Source: Leifsonia poae (lineage in GTDB: Bacteria > Actinomycetota > Actinomycetes > Actinomycetales > Microbacteriaceae). Taken from it: DNA of 64,000 bases. The notes under the pieces were generated by a model that saw nothing but the letters and a program-made list of their open reading frames with translations, was not told where the DNA came from and searched no databases. Positions 8,751 to 17,689 of the stretch are shown piece by piece. Each line of letters begins with the position of its first letter. Position 1 is the stretch's first letter. Made by a program: the position numbers and the translations under genes. The stretch spans positions 67,834 through 131,833 of the forward strand of contig NZ_BSEN01000010.1 of NCBI RefSeq assembly GCF_027921845.1. Reading direction: 5' to 3'.

Positions 8751-10037
8751 ATGAAAGCAGCACGTCTCTCCGTGATTGCCGGAGTTGCCATCGTCGGTAT
8801 CGCCCTGGCGGGTTGTACCGGCGGCGGGTCAGGAGGCAGCGGCGGCGGCGGCGACGCCGGCCAGAACCTCACGGGCAAGGGCCCGATCACCTACGTTCAG
8901 GGCAAGGACAACTCGAACGTCGTGCGACCGCTCATCGACAAGTGGAACGCAGCCCACCCGGACGAAAAGGTCACCTTCAAGGAGCAGTCCGACCAGGCCG
9001 ACCAGCAGCACGACGACCTCGTGCAGCACTTCCAGGCCAAGGATGCGAACTACGACGTCGTCGACGTCGACGTCGTATGGACCGGCGAGTTCGCGGCCAA
9101 GGGCTGGTTGCAGCCGCTGAAGGACACCTTCAAGATGGACAACTCGGCGCTCCTGGCACCGACCGTCAAGTCCGGAACGTACAACGGAACGCAGTACGCG
9201 GCCCCGCAGACCTCCGACGGCGGCATCCTGTACTACCGCAAGGATCTGGTGCCGACCCCGCCGAAGACGTGGGACGAGATGATCAAGGACTGCGACATCG
9301 CCAAGGCCAAGGGCATCGGATGCTACGCCGGCCAGTTCGCGAAGTACGAAGGCCTGACGGTGAACGTGGCTGAGGCCATCAACACCAACGGCGGCACCAT
9401 CGTCGGTGACGACGGCAAGACCGTCACGGTCGACAGCGCCGAGGCCAACGCGGGACTGACCCGACTGGTCGACGGCTTCAAGAACGGGCAGATCCCGGCT
9501 GAGGCCATCACCTACCAGGAGGAGCAGGGACGCCAGGCCTTCGAGGCGGGCAAGCTCCTGTTCCTGCGCAACTGGCCGTACGTGTACAACCTGGCGAAGA
9601 CCGACGGAAGCTCGACGGTGAAGACCACCTTCGGTGTCGCTCCGCTGCCGGGTGTGACCGCCGACAAGCCGGGCGTCTCCAGCCTGGGTGGCCACAACGC
9701 CGCGATCAGCGTCTACTCCAAGCACAAGGCGACCGCCTTCGAGTTCCTGAAGTTCCTGCAGAGCGAAGAGACCCAGAAGTTCTTCGTGACCCAGGGATCG
9801 CTGGCACCCGTGCTCTCGTCGCTGTACGACGACGCCAGCCTGAACACCCAGCTGCCGTACCTGTCGACCCTGAAGACGTCGATCGAGAACGCGGTCCCGC
9901 GTCCCGTCTCGCCGTTCTACCCGGCCATCACCAAGGCCGTTCAGGACAACGCGTACACGGCTCTGAAGGGCGACGTGAGCGTCGACCAGGCGCTGAAGAA
10001 CATGGCGTCCGCCATCAAGACGGCGAGCGCCGGATAA
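8751..10037 (+). CDS. ABC sugar transporter, extracellular solute-binding lipoprotein
   Basis: This 428-residue protein starts with a lipoprotein signal peptide whose lipobox is LAGC, with Cys22 as the lipidated residue. A Gly/Ser linker follows, then a family 1 (MalE-like) solute-binding fold. The segments GGILYYRKDLVPTPPKTWDEM and FLRNWPYVYNLAK are characteristic of trehalose/maltose-type binding proteins such as ThuE and LpqY relatives. It should capture an alpha-glucoside-type sugar outside the membrane and deliver it to the two downstream permeases; the exact sugar is inference. GAGGAG lies 7 nt before the ATG. A strong hairpin after the stop could protect or enrich this message relative to the permeases. 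Confidence 0.9.
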   Translation: MKAARLSVIAGVAIVGIALAGCTGGGSGGSGGGGDAGQNLTGKGPITYVQGKDNSNVVRPLIDKWNAAHPDEKVTFKEQSDQADQQHDDLVQHFQAKDANYDVVDVDVVWTGEFAAKGWLQPLKDTFKMDNSALLAPTVKSGTYNGTQYAAPQTSDGGILYYRKDLVPTPPKTWDEMIKDCDIAKAKGIGCYAGQFAKYEGLTVNVAEAINTNGGTIVGDDGKTVTVDSAEANAGLTRLVDGFKNGQIPAEAITYQEEQGRQAFEAGKLLFLRNWPYVYNLAKTDGSSTVKTTFGVAPLPGVTADKPGVSSLGGHNAAISVYSKHKATAFEFLKFLQSEETQKFFVTQGSLAPVLSSLYDDASLNTQLPYLSTLKTSIENAVPRPVSPFYPAITKAVQDNAYTALKGDVSVDQALKNMASAIKTASAG

Positions 10038-10053
10038 CCCACGGGCAACGGTC

Positions 10054-10085
10054 ACCGGGCGGCGGGAACCTTCCCGCCGCCCGGT
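10054..10085. terminator. Intra-operon GC hairpin after solute-binding protein gene
   Basis: ACCGGGCGGCGGGAA and its exact inverse complement flank a 2-nt loop, giving a 15-bp perfect stem. No T-run follows, so it is more likely an mRNA-stabilising or partial-terminator hairpin, as often found between binding-protein and permease genes. Confidence 0.75.
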
Positions 10086-10122
10086 CCACCCTCACCCGAT
10101 CCATCTGCTTCGGAGGCCTCAC

Positions 10123-11157
10123 ATGTCAACGTCGAACGTCGTCGCCCCGCCTGATACGAGTAACCCCAAGTCGCCCGAGAAGCGCGCCGGGGTGAAGAAG
10201 AACCGCCAGCAAGAGAGTCGCTGGGCGTTCTACCTGATCATTCCCACGATCATCCTGCTCGCGATCGTCATCGGCTATCCGGTGGTCAGCGCGATCATCA
10301 TGTCGTTCCAGAAGGACGCCGGCCTCGACCCGGCCACCGGCCTGTTCGTGCAGGGCGGCTTCGCCGGATTCCAGAACTACGCGCACTGGCTGTTCCAGCA
10401 GTGCGCCGGGCCGAACGGCGAGACGATCACCTGCCCGCCGGGCAACCTCGGCTCGCAGTTCTGGAACGCCGTCTTCGTCACCTTCTTCTTCACGGTGACG
10501 ACCGTCGTGTTCGAGACCATCCTCGGCATGTGGTTCGCGTTCATCATGAACCGCACCTTCCGCGGCCGCGGCCTCGTCCGCGCCGCCATCCTGGTGCCGT
10601 GGGCCATCCCCACCGCCGTCACCGCGAAGCTCTGGTTCTTCATCTTCTCGGTCGCCGGTGTCGCCAACGCCGTCCTCGGAGCGCACATCCTCTGGACCAG
10701 TGACGAATGGGCATCGCGCTTCGCGGTGATCATTGCCGACACCTGGAAGACCACGCCGTTCATGGCGCTGCTCATCCTGGCCGGTCTGCAGATCATCCCG
10801 GAAGAGGTGTACGAGGCCGCCAAGGTCGACGGCGCCACCACGTGGCAGCGCTTCTGGCGCGTGACCATGCCGCTCGTGAAGCCCGCTCTGCTGGTCGCCG
10901 TGCTGTTCCGCGTTCTCGACGCGCTGCGCATCTACGACCTGCCCGCCATCCTCACCGGCGGAGGTGGTGGCACCGGTAATGCCACGACCACGCTCTCGAT
11001 CCTGGTGGTCGACCAGATCAGGCAGGGCTTCAACAGCGCCTCCGCCCTCTCGACCATCACCTTCATCATCATCTTCCTGGTCGCGTTCATCTTCGTGAGG
11101 TTCCTCGGAACGAACGTCGTGAGAACGCAGGAAGCCCAGCAGAAGGGAACGAAGTGA
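10123..11157 (+). CDS. ABC sugar transporter permease (MalF-like)
   Basis: This 344-residue protein has six predicted transmembrane helices and belongs to the binding-protein-dependent transport inner-membrane family. The EAA loop that contacts the ATPase reads YEAAKVDGATTWQRFWRVTMP. The N-terminus is hydrophilic and basic (residues 1-32). It pairs with the next permease to form the channel for the sugar captured by the upstream lipoprotein. The gene overlaps or abuts the next start (TGATG at 11155-11159), indicating coupled translation. No ATPase gene lies in the operon, so a shared MsiK-type ATPase must energise it. Confidence 0.92.
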   Translation: MSTSNVVAPPDTSNPKSPEKRAGVKKNRQQESRWAFYLIIPTIILLAIVIGYPVVSAIIMSFQKDAGLDPATGLFVQGGFAGFQNYAHWLFQQCAGPNGETITCPPGNLGSQFWNAVFVTFFFTVTTVVFETILGMWFAFIMNRTFRGRGLVRAAILVPWAIPTAVTAKLWFFIFSVAGVANAVLGAHILWTSDEWASRFAVIIADTWKTTPFMALLILAGLQIIPEEVYEAAKVDGATTWQRFWRVTMPLVKPALLVAVLFRVLDALRIYDLPAILTGGGGGTGNATTTLSILVVDQIRQGFNSASALSTITFIIIFLVAFIFVRFLGTNVVRTQEAQQKGTK

Positions 11158-12071
11158 TGACCACCGTCGCCGGCCCCGCTGCCGCCACCGCCGAGGCGAA
11201 CGCGCTTCCCCGCACCAGGACCAAGAGCAGGACCAAGAGCCGCAATCGCAACCAGGGCATCCGCACCGGGTTGAGCGCGCTGGTCATCGTCCTCTGGTGT
11301 CTGCTGCCGTTCTACTGGATGGTCGTGACGTCATTCCGCGACGTCGGGTACACGTTCGAGACCACCCCGGTGCCGACCCACTTCACCTGGGACAACTACG
11401 TCACGGCGTTCTCGACGCAGCTCGGCAACCACCTCGGCCAGGCACTGCTGAACTCCCTGTTCATCGGTGTCTGCGTCACGATCATCGCGCTGGCCGTCGG
11501 AACGTTCGCCTCGTACGCTCTCGCCCGCCTGGACTTCAAGTTCAAGGGCATCGTGCTCGGCATCATCCTCGGCGCGTCGATGTTCCCCGGCGTCGCGCTC
11601 ATCACGCCGTTGTTCCAGCTGTTCACCAACATCGGCTGGATGGGGACGTACCAGGCGCTGATCATCCCGGAGATCTCGTTCGTGCTGCCGCTCACGGTCT
11701 ACACGCTCACCTCCTTCTTCCGGGAGATGCCGTGGGACCTGGAGGAGGCCGCCCGCATCGACGGCTGCACCAGGGCTCAGGCGTTCCGGCGGATCATCCT
11801 GCCGCTGGCAGCGCCCGCTGTGTTCACCACGGCGATCCTGGCGTTCATCTCCTCCTGGAACGAGTACCTGATCTCCAGTCAGCTGTCGAGCGACGCGACC
11901 CAGCCGGTGACGGTGGCCATCGCCTCGTTCGCCGGCAGCCAGCCGCACCAGGAGCCGTACACCGCCGTCATGGCGGCCGGCACCATCGTGACGGTTCCGC
12001 TCGTGATCCTGGTGCTGATCTTCCAGCGCCGGATCGTGGCGGGCCTCACCGCCGGTGGCGTGAAGGGCTGA
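11157..12071 (+). CDS. ABC sugar transporter permease (MalG-like)
   Basis: This 304-residue protein has an N-terminal basic tract (RTRTKSRTKSRNRNQG) followed by six transmembrane helices. The EAA loop is EEAARIDGCTRAQAFRRIILP. It is the second channel subunit of the importer. I start at the ATG that overlaps the upstream stop by one base (TGATG), preceded by AGAAGGGAACGA; a GTG one codon earlier is also in frame. The C-terminus VAGLTAGGVKG is the usual end of MalG-like subunits in actinobacteria. Confidence 0.92.
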   Translation: MTTVAGPAAATAEANALPRTRTKSRTKSRNRNQGIRTGLSALVIVLWCLLPFYWMVVTSFRDVGYTFETTPVPTHFTWDNYVTAFSTQLGNHLGQALLNSLFIGVCVTIIALAVGTFASYALARLDFKFKGIVLGIILGASMFPGVALITPLFQLFTNIGWMGTYQALIIPEISFVLPLTVYTLTSFFREMPWDLEEAARIDGCTRAQAFRRIILPLAAPAVFTTAILAFISSWNEYLISSQLSSDATQPVTVAIASFAGSQPHQEPYTAVMAAGTIVTVPLVILVLIFQRRIVAGLTAGGVKG

Positions 12072-12073
12072 TC

Positions 12074-12328
12074 ATGCGCTGGGACGATTCGCTGGAACTG
12101 GTCGATGTCGGTATCGGCATCACCGGATTCTTCGCGTTCGCGTTCCTGATCGTGACCGGGGTCGTCGAGCTCACCGGCGGCGACGCCCTGGGCTGGGCGC
12201 TCACGCTGCTCGCGCTCGTCCTCGTGCTCGTCCTCCTCTGGCAGGCGCGCCGCCGCATCGTCGCGGCGCGCCGGCCGGTGGACGAGGAGGACGCGCACGT
12301 GGCGGATACATCCCAACGACACTCCTGA
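12074..12328 (+). CDS. Small two-helix membrane protein in sugar operon
   Basis: This 84-residue ORF begins 2 nt after the MalG-like stop and ends 12 nt before the LacI gene, so it is clearly inside the operon. It contains two hydrophobic segments, GIGITGFFAFAFLIVTGVV and GWALTLLALVLVLVLLW, then a basic and acidic hydrophilic tail. I do not recognise a family. It may be an accessory subunit, or a membrane peptide kept for translational coupling to the repressor gene. The coding character is supported by spacing and by the clean two-helix pattern. Confidence 0.65.
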   Translation: MRWDDSLELVDVGIGITGFFAFAFLIVTGVVELTGGDALGWALTLLALVLVLVLLWQARRRIVAARRPVDEEDAHVADTSQRHS

Positions 12329-12340
12329 CCAGGCGCGACG

Positions 12341-13366
12341 ATGACGGGGATCGATGAGGTCGCGCGCGCGACGGGGGTGTCGACGGCGACCGTGTCCCGC
12401 GCCCTCCGGGGCCTGCCCAACGTCTCCGAAACGACGCGGGCGGCGGTGCGCCGGGCCGCCGACGAGCTCGGCTACGTCGCCTCCTCGAGCGCATCCGGAC
12501 TGGCCAGCGGGCGCACCCTCGCGATGGGCGTCGTCGTCCCGTCGGTGAGCCGCTGGTTCTACACCAGCGTGCTCGAAGGCGTCGACGCCGAGCTGCGCTC
12601 CGCGAGCTACGACATGATCCTGTTCAATCTCGGCGGGCACCGCGGCGACAGGGAGAGGGTGTTCCACCGCTCGATCCTGCGCAAGAGGACGGACGCGCTG
12701 CTCGCGCTCTGTCTCGACTTCACAGCGGATGAGCGTCACCAGCTGGCCTCCATCGCGCACCCGACCATCGTGGTCGGCGGACCGGTGAAGGGGCTCCGCA
12801 GCGTCGGCATCGACGAGAAGGGCACGGCGCGGACGGCGACCGAGCACCTGATCCAGCTCGGTCACTGCGACATCGCCCACCTCGGCGGCGAAGACGAGGA
12901 GGGCCTCAACAAGCAGGTCCCGATCGGGCGCCTGCACGGATTCCAGGCCGCGATGCGGGATGCCGGGCTCCCGGTGCGACCGGAATGGATCATCCCCGGT
13001 GGGTTCTCGCTGCCGGAGAGCCGTGCAGCGATGAACGCGCTGCTCGATCGCGCGGGCCCGCGGCCGACGGCGGTGTTCGCCGGCTCCGACGAGATGGCGA
13101 TGGGGGCCATCCTGGCCGCGTACGACCACGGACTGCGCGTTCCGGACGACCTGTCGGTGATCGGGATCGACAACCACGATTTCGCCGAGTCGTTCGGGCT
13201 GACGACGATGGCGCAGGACCCGTTCGACCAGGGAGCCGTCGCCGCGCGCATCCTGCTCGACGAGCTCGGCGGCGCAGAACCGCGCACCCGCTCGGTGCGG
13301 ATGCCGGCCTCCCTCATCGTGCGGTCCTCGACGGCCGCACCGGCCGCGGTGCCTGCTCTCGCCTGA
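12341..13366 (+). CDS. LacI-family transcriptional repressor of the sugar importer operon
   Basis: This 341-residue regulator has an N-terminal LacI helix-turn-helix (IDEVARATGVSTATVSRALRG). The hinge follows, then a periplasmic-binding-protein-like sugar-sensing domain. Motifs such as PTAVFAGSDEMAMGAILAAYDHG and VIGIDNHDFAESFGLTTMAQDP are typical of effector-binding regions. As the last gene of the operon it probably represses its own transcription at the TGCAAGCG...CGCTTGCA site at 8642 and releases it when a sugar is bound. No convincing ribosome site precedes the ATG, so translation may depend on coupling to the small upstream ORF. Confidence 0.9.
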   Translation: MTGIDEVARATGVSTATVSRALRGLPNVSETTRAAVRRAADELGYVASSSASGLASGRTLAMGVVVPSVSRWFYTSVLEGVDAELRSASYDMILFNLGGHRGDRERVFHRSILRKRTDALLALCLDFTADERHQLASIAHPTIVVGGPVKGLRSVGIDEKGTARTATEHLIQLGHCDIAHLGGEDEEGLNKQVPIGRLHGFQAAMRDAGLPVRPEWIIPGGFSLPESRAAMNALLDRAGPRPTAVFAGSDEMAMGAILAAYDHGLRVPDDLSVIGIDNHDFAESFGLTTMAQDPFDQGAVAARILLDELGGAEPRTRSVRMPASLIVRSSTAAPAAVPALA

Positions 13367-13730
13367 GCGGGTACGACCGCCTCGTGACGCGCGGGGGCCT
13401 GTACGTGCGCGTGCGCATCCGCGCATCCTGAGCGGGTTGCCGCCGCTTTCCCGGCCCGTCGGCACAGAAGGAGCCTCTCGGCCTGAGAGGATTGTCGGGC
13501 AGACGATGACGGGAGCGCGACTTTCGGGTAGTCACGATCCCGTCGGAGCGGTCATGCGCGTTCGACCGCGAGGTCACGCGCCGGCCGTCAGAATCGCCTG
13601 CCCGCTCGGGCTTCGGCACGGCGCGGGAGGGGCCGCCCCCATTAGGGTAGGGGCGGCCTCTCGCCCCTTCGAACCGGCGGCCGGAGACGTGTGGCCCGCA
13701 GGACCGTGCGATGACGGAGTCGTCCCGCCT
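13367..13730. other. Gene-free interval between lacI-type gene and P-loop kinase gene
   Basis: This 364-nt convergent interval has no credible ORF. It contains a small perfect hairpin (CCTCTC/GAGAGG, 13475-13491) and the strong hairpin at 13627-13662. The rest is GC-rich sequence without recognisable elements. Confidence 0.6.
13627..13662. terminator. Bidirectional GC-rich terminator hairpin
   Basis: GAGGGGCCGCCCC (from 13627) and GGGGCGGCCTCTC (to 13662) form a 13-bp stem with one mismatch around a short AT-containing loop. It lies between convergent genes, so it can serve both. No T-run follows, as is common for actinobacterial terminators. Confidence 0.65.
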
Positions 13731-14288
13731 CTACACGGACGGATACCGGCTGTGCTCACCCGACGGCGCGAGCGCGAAGGCGCGGATGATCGCGTCGGCG
13801 GCCTCCTCCGGCGAGAGCTGCTCGGTGTCGATGCGCAGGTCGACGGGAGGGATCTCGCCGTCCGCCTCGTCGCTGCGGAGCCGGCGCAGCGTCTCGACGT
13901 CGGTCAGCTTGGCGAACTCGTGCCGGTCGGCGCGGCCGATCCGTCGCTCCTGCTCCGCCGAGCTGACCGCGAGTTGCACGAAGGACACCCGCCCGCCGTG
14001 CTCCTCGACCGCGGCGCGCGCCCGGTCGGCGAAGCCCGCGAGGACCGTGGGCTCGGGCGCGAAGGTGAAGATCAGGGAGGTGCCGGCGCGTGCGGCTTCG
14101 CGGAAGGTGGAGATCCAGAACTCCTCACGCAACGTCACGAACGGTGGCGTTCCGAAGGTGAAGACGGCCGTCAGGGCATCCACGATGAGATGGTTGTGGA
14201 AGACGCCGAAGTTCAATCGCGCGCCGAGAGCGCGGGCCACCGTCAGCTTTCCCGCAGCAGCGGCACCGTGCACGAAGACCAGATCCAT
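13731..14288 (-). CDS. P-loop NTPase / small-molecule kinase-like protein
   Basis: This 185-residue protein opens with a Walker A loop, FVHGAAAAGKLTVARALG, at residues 4-21. The architecture is that of small AAA-type or shikimate-kinase-like P-loop proteins. SFVQLAVSSAEQERRIGRADRHEF resembles the lid region, with basic residues. Such proteins phosphorylate small molecules or nucleotides; the substrate is not recognisable here. It is a single minus-strand gene. A TAGCAT element ends 6 nt before the ATG and no ribosome site is visible, so it is probably leaderless. Confidence 0.78.
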   Translation of the reverse strand: MDLVFVHGAAAAGKLTVARALGARLNFGVFHNHLIVDALTAVFTFGTPPFVTLREEFWISTFREAARAGTSLIFTFAPEPTVLAGFADRARAAVEEHGGRVSFVQLAVSSAEQERRIGRADRHEFAKLTDVETLRRLRSDEADGEIPPVDLRIDTEQLSPEEAADAIIRAFALAPSGEHSRYPSV

Positions 14289-14294
14289 CGTCCG

Positions 14295-14300
14295 ATGCTA
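14295..14300 (-). promoter_or_regulatory. Predicted -10 element of leaderless kinase-like gene
   Basis: TAGCAT on the minus strand ends 6 nt before the ATG, with no ribosome-binding site in between. Confidence 0.4.
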
Positions 14301-14333
14301 CGACGGGAGACCCGCACAGCGGTCAGGCGCGCG

Positions 14334-15572
14334 TCAGCTCGCGTCACCGACCGAGAGCGCCTCGGCCTCCTCGATCGCGGACTCCTCGACGCCGTCGACG
14401 CGCTTGAGGTGCTTGTGGCCGATGATGATCAGGGCGGTGGCGACAAGCACCGAGACCGCGCCGGCGAAGAACGGCGTCGACGGGGAGATCGAGCCGGCGA
14501 GGAGCGTGGCCGTGGGCGGAGCAATCGCACCGCCGAGGAACCGCACGCCGGAGTACGCGCTCGAGGCGACGGGCCGGGGCAGGTCGGTGGCCTCCATGAC
14601 GCACTCGGTGAGCACCGTGTTCAGGATGCCCAGCAGCAGGCCCCCGACGATGACGCAGACGATGAGCCCGGCGAGCGACCGGATGAGCAGGCCCGCAGCG
14701 AGCAGGTCGACGGCGAGCAGCGGCATCACGATCTGCAGCACGCGGGTGCGGGGCAGCCGGCTCGTCAGCAGCGGAGCGCCCCAGACCGACGTGATGGCGA
14801 GCGCGAGTCCCCAGCCGAAGAAGATCAGGCCGAGCGTGATCGCGTCTTCGACGCCGAGCGGCACGAGGGCGAACGGTGTGTACGCGAGCAGCACGAAGAA
14901 GCCGATGTTGTAGAACAGCGCTGCCGCGGCGAGGAAGCCGAGCGCGGGCTTCGCGAGAGCACGGAACGGCGCGGAGACCGAGGTCGGTACCGGCTTCTCC
15001 GGGTTCTTCTTGAGCAGCAGCACGATCGCGATGAAGCCGATCGCCATCAGCGTCGCGGTGCCGAAGAACGGACCGCGCCAGCTCCAGCTGCCGAGCAGGC
15101 CGCCGAGAAGCGGGCCGATCGCGATGCCGAGGCCGAGCGCCGCCTCGTACAGGATGATCGCCGACGAGGTTCCGCCGGACGCCGCACCGACGATGGTCGC
15201 CAGCGCGGTCGAGATGAAGAGCGCGTTGCCGAGGCCCCAGCCGGCGCGGAAGCCGATGATCGACTCGACGTTCTGCGAGAGGCCGGCCGCGAGGGCGAAG
15301 ACGACGATCAGCGCGAGGCCGATCAGGAGGGTCTTCTTGGCGCCGATGCGGCTGGAGATCCAGCTGCTGAAGAACATGGCGATGCCCGTGATGAGCAGGT
15401 AGCTCGTGAAGAGCATCTCGGTCTGCGTCGGGGTGGCCTCGAGGCTCTTGGCGATCGCGGGGAGGATGGGGTCGACGAGCCCGATGCCCATGAAGGCGAT
15501 GACGGACGCGAAGGCGACCGCCCAGACGGCGGTCGGCTGTTTGAGGATGTTGTTGGGCTTGTCGTGGCTCAT
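14334..15572 (-). CDS. MFS transporter (drug-exporter type)
   Basis: This 412-residue protein has 12 predicted transmembrane helices. The MFS loop 2-3 signature appears as SSWISSRIGAKKTLLIG (motif A, partly conserved). Motif C-like glycine-rich sequence ALGLGIAIGPLLGGLLG in TM5 is typical of exporters of the drug:H+ antiporter class. It lies 66 nt downstream of a MarR-family gene in the same orientation, an arrangement usually meaning substrate-induced efflux. The substrate is unknown. The N-terminal SHDKPNNILKQ is cytoplasmic. Only a weak, distant GGAG precedes the ATG. Confidence 0.9.
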   Translation of the reverse strand: MSHDKPNNILKQPTAVWAVAFASVIAFMGIGLVDPILPAIAKSLEATPTQTEMLFTSYLLITGIAMFFSSWISSRIGAKKTLLIGLALIVVFALAAGLSQNVESIIGFRAGWGLGNALFISTALATIVGAASGGTSSAIILYEAALGLGIAIGPLLGGLLGSWSWRGPFFGTATLMAIGFIAIVLLLKKNPEKPVPTSVSAPFRALAKPALGFLAAAALFYNIGFFVLLAYTPFALVPLGVEDAITLGLIFFGWGLALAITSVWGAPLLTSRLPRTRVLQIVMPLLAVDLLAAGLLIRSLAGLIVCVIVGGLLLGILNTVLTECVMEATDLPRPVASSAYSGVRFLGGAIAPPTATLLAGSISPSTPFFAGAVSVLVATALIIIGHKHLKRVDGVEESAIEEAEALSVGDAS

Positions 15573-15637
15573 AGAGGTGCGTGTGCTCCGATGTGCGTTC
15601 GTGGTGTGGTGTGGTGAGTGAGTGAGCCGGACCGCGG

Positions 15638-16099
15638 TCAGCGGGCGCCGGCGAGTGCTTCGGTGGCGGCGGCCGAGAGGTCGACGCGGGAGCCGATGAT
15701 GCGCACGGCGCTGCGGAGCGCCTCGACCTCGTCGTCGCCGAGGTCGGCGAAGAGCGGCACGAGCGCGGCCGAGAGCTGATCGCGCCAGGCCTTGAGCGCG
15801 GCGGCGCCCTTGGGCGTGATCGCGATCTGCCAGGCCCGTGCGTCATCGGTGTCGGCGATGCGCTTGACCCATTCCGCCTCGACGAGGTTGCGGACGATCT
15901 TGGTCATCGTCGGCTGCGACACTCTGCTGTTCGCGGCGAGTTCGCCGAGGCGCATGGCGCCGGAGGTCTGCAGCACGCTCAGCGTGCGCCAGGTGGCGGG
16001 CGACTCGGTGTTGCCGGTGACCCGCGCGGCGAGGCGCGCGAGGCGATGGCTGGCGACCACCAGGTCGCCGAGGATCTCATGGAGTTCGTTGTCGGGCAT
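15638..16099 (-). CDS. MarR-family transcriptional regulator
   Basis: This 153-residue regulator has the MarR winged helix: MRLGELAANSRVSQPTMTKIVRNLVEAEWVKR is the helix-turn-helix, and DTDDARAWQIAITPKG is the wing. The flanking helices would form the dimer interface. It precedes the MFS exporter gene and is divergent from an amino-acid permease gene, so it probably controls the exporter and itself. The promoter is unusually clear: TTGATT, 17 bp, TATAAT, with the -10 ending 6 nt before the ATG, so the mRNA should be leaderless. Bound MarR could occlude the AT-rich spacer. Confidence 0.88.
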   Translation of the reverse strand: MPDNELHEILGDLVVASHRLARLAARVTGNTESPATWRTLSVLQTSGAMRLGELAANSRVSQPTMTKIVRNLVEAEWVKRIADTDDARAWQIAITPKGAAALKAWRDQLSAALVPLFADLGDDEVEALRSAVRIIGSRVDLSAAATEALAGAR

Positions 16100-16105
16100 G
16101 CATCA

Positions 16106-16134
16106 ATTATATATAGCTAGCCTATGCAAATCAA
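16106..16134 (-). promoter_or_regulatory. Consensus promoter of marR-type gene (TTGATT-17-TATAAT), leaderless
   Basis: On the minus strand TTGATT (16129-16134), a 17-bp spacer and a perfect TATAAT (16106-16111) lie 6 nt before the ATG at 16099. The spacer contains TAGCTAGCCTA, an AT-rich imperfect palindrome that could hold the MarR operator. The whole 16100-16190 segment is strikingly AT-rich for this genome. Confidence 0.75.
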
Positions 16135-16154
16135 GCAGTCGTTCGTATTCTTGT

Positions 16155-16183
16155 TTGCGATATTTCTCATTCGATGCTTTACT
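16155..16183 (+). promoter_or_regulatory. Promoter of amino-acid permease gene, leaderless
   Basis: TTGCGA (16155-16160), a 17-bp spacer and TTTACT (16178-16183) end 6 nt before the ATG at 16190. No ribosome-binding site is present. This fits a leaderless transcript and supports the chosen start over an upstream in-frame ATG at 16124. Confidence 0.6.
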
Positions 16184-16189
16184 ACACGG

Positions 16190-17689
16190 ATGCGCCGCCC
16201 GACTGAGCACGAGACCGTCGTCCGCCTCGCAGAACTCGAAGACGGGCCGGCCTATCACACCGGCCTCAAGCGCCGCCATATCCAGATGATCGCGGTGGGA
16301 GGGGCGATCGGAACGGGCCTCTTCCTCGGGGCCGGCGGGCGCCTGGCCTCCGCCGGGCCGAGCCTGCTCGTCGTCTACGCGGTGTGCGGGGTCTTCGCGT
16401 TCTTCATCCTGCGGGCGCTCGGCGAGCTCGTGCTGCACCGGCCCGACTCCGGCTCGTTCGTCTCGTACGCCCGCGAGTTCTACGGGGAGAAGCTCGCCTT
16501 CGTCACCGGGTGGATGTACTGGATCTACTGGGCGATGGTCGCGATCGTCGACGTCACCGCCATCGCCCTCTACTTCTCGTTCTTCGGCCGCTACGTCCCC
16601 TTCTTCTCCGTCGTGCCGCAATGGGCGTTCGCCCTGTTCGCACTGGTCGCCGTGCTGCTGCTGAACCTGCTGCCCGTCGTCGTCTTCGGGGAGCTCGAGT
16701 TCTGGTTCTCCGCCATCAAGGTCGGCGCCCTCGTCGTGTTCCTGGTGATCGGCATCCTGTTCGTGGTCCTCGGCACCCCGGTCGCCGGCCACTCCCCCGG
16801 TTTCTCGCTGATCGGCGACAACGGCGGGGTGTTCCCCAATGGAGTGCTGCCGACGGTGCTGGTGGTGCAGGGGGTCGTCTTCGCCTACGGCGCGATCGAG
16901 CTCGTCGGCACCGCGGCCGGTGAGACCGCCGACCCCCGCAAGACGCTGCCGCGAGCGATCAACACGGTCATCCTGCGCATCGGCATCTTCTACGTCGGCT
17001 CGGTGCTGCTGCTGTCGCTGCTGCTCCCGTTCGACGCGTACACCGCCGGCGAGAGTCCGTTCGTCACCGTCTTCGCCTCGATCGGGGTGGAGGGAGCCGA
17101 CACGATCATGAACCTGGTCGTGCTCACGGCCGCCCTCTCCTCGCTGAACGCCGGGCTCTACTCGACCGGGCGCATCGCGCGGTCGCTGGCGCTGCGCGGA
17201 GCCGCACCCGCCTTCACCGCCCGGCTCAGCCGGTCCGGGGTCCCGTACGGCGGAATCGGGGTGACCGCCGCGGTCGCGCTCCTCGGAGTCGGACTCAACG
17301 CGGTCGTACCGGCCGAGGCCTTCGAGATCGGCATCAACCTGACCGCGATCGGAACGCTCACCACCTGGTCGGTCATCGTGCTCTGCCAGCTGCGGCTCCG
17401 GCGCAGCTCCGACCGGGGCGAGCTCCCCCGGTCGGCGTTCCGGATGCCCGGCGCGCCCTTCACGAGCTACCTCACGCTCGCCTTCCTGGTCGGCGTCGGA
17501 GTGCTCATCCTGTTCGACTACCCGAACGGGACCCTGACCTTCGGGGCGGCGATCGTCGTCGTCGTTCCGAGCCTGATCGCCGGGTGGTACGCGGTGCGCG
17601 GGCGGGTGCGTCGGCTGCAGGCGCTTCGCGCGGAGCGGGCGGAGCGGGCGGAGGAGTCCGACTACTCCGGCAGCGCAGCGAGCACGTAG
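16190..17689 (+). CDS. APC-family amino acid permease
   Basis: This 499-residue protein has 12 predicted transmembrane helices. The amino-acid transporter (AAT) signature is clear: [20 protein letters not shown] at residues 26-45 is the broken TM1, and later [21 protein letters not shown] is the TM6 region. It imports an amino acid with protons; family resemblance is to the D-serine/D-alanine/glycine (CycA) and asparagine/GABA permeases, but specificity is not decided by these motifs. The C-terminal [18 protein letters not shown] is basic and acidic. The gene converges with and overlaps the methyltransferase gene by 28 bp. Confidence 0.9.
   Translation: MRRPTEHETVVRLAELEDGPAYHTGLKRRHIQMIAVGGAIGTGLFLGAGGRLASAGPSLLVVYAVCGVFAFFILRALGELVLHRPDSGSFVSYAREFYGEKLAFVTGWMYWIYWAMVAIVDVTAIALYFSFFGRYVPFFSVVPQWAFALFALVAVLLLNLLPVVVFGELEFWFSAIKVGALVVFLVIGILFVVLGTPVAGHSPGFSLIGDNGGVFPNGVLPTVLVVQGVVFAYGAIELVGTAAGETADPRKTLPRAINTVILRIGIFYVGSVLLLSLLLPFDAYTAGESPFVTVFASIGVEGADTIMNLVVLTAALSSLNAGLYSTGRIARSLALRGAAPAFTARLSRSGVPYGGIGVTAAVALLGVGLNAVVPAEAFEIGINLTAIGTLTTWSVIVLCQLRLRRSSDRGELPRSAFRMPGAPFTSYLTLAFLVGVGVLILFDYPNGTLTFGAAIVVVVPSLIAGWYAVRGRVRRLQALRAERAERAEESDYSGSAAST

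Noticed and set aside
13437..15617. 726-codon open frame on the plus strand over the kinase and MFS genes
   Set aside because: The opposite strand encodes recognisable kinase-like and MFS proteins; this frame gives only charged repetitive sequence.
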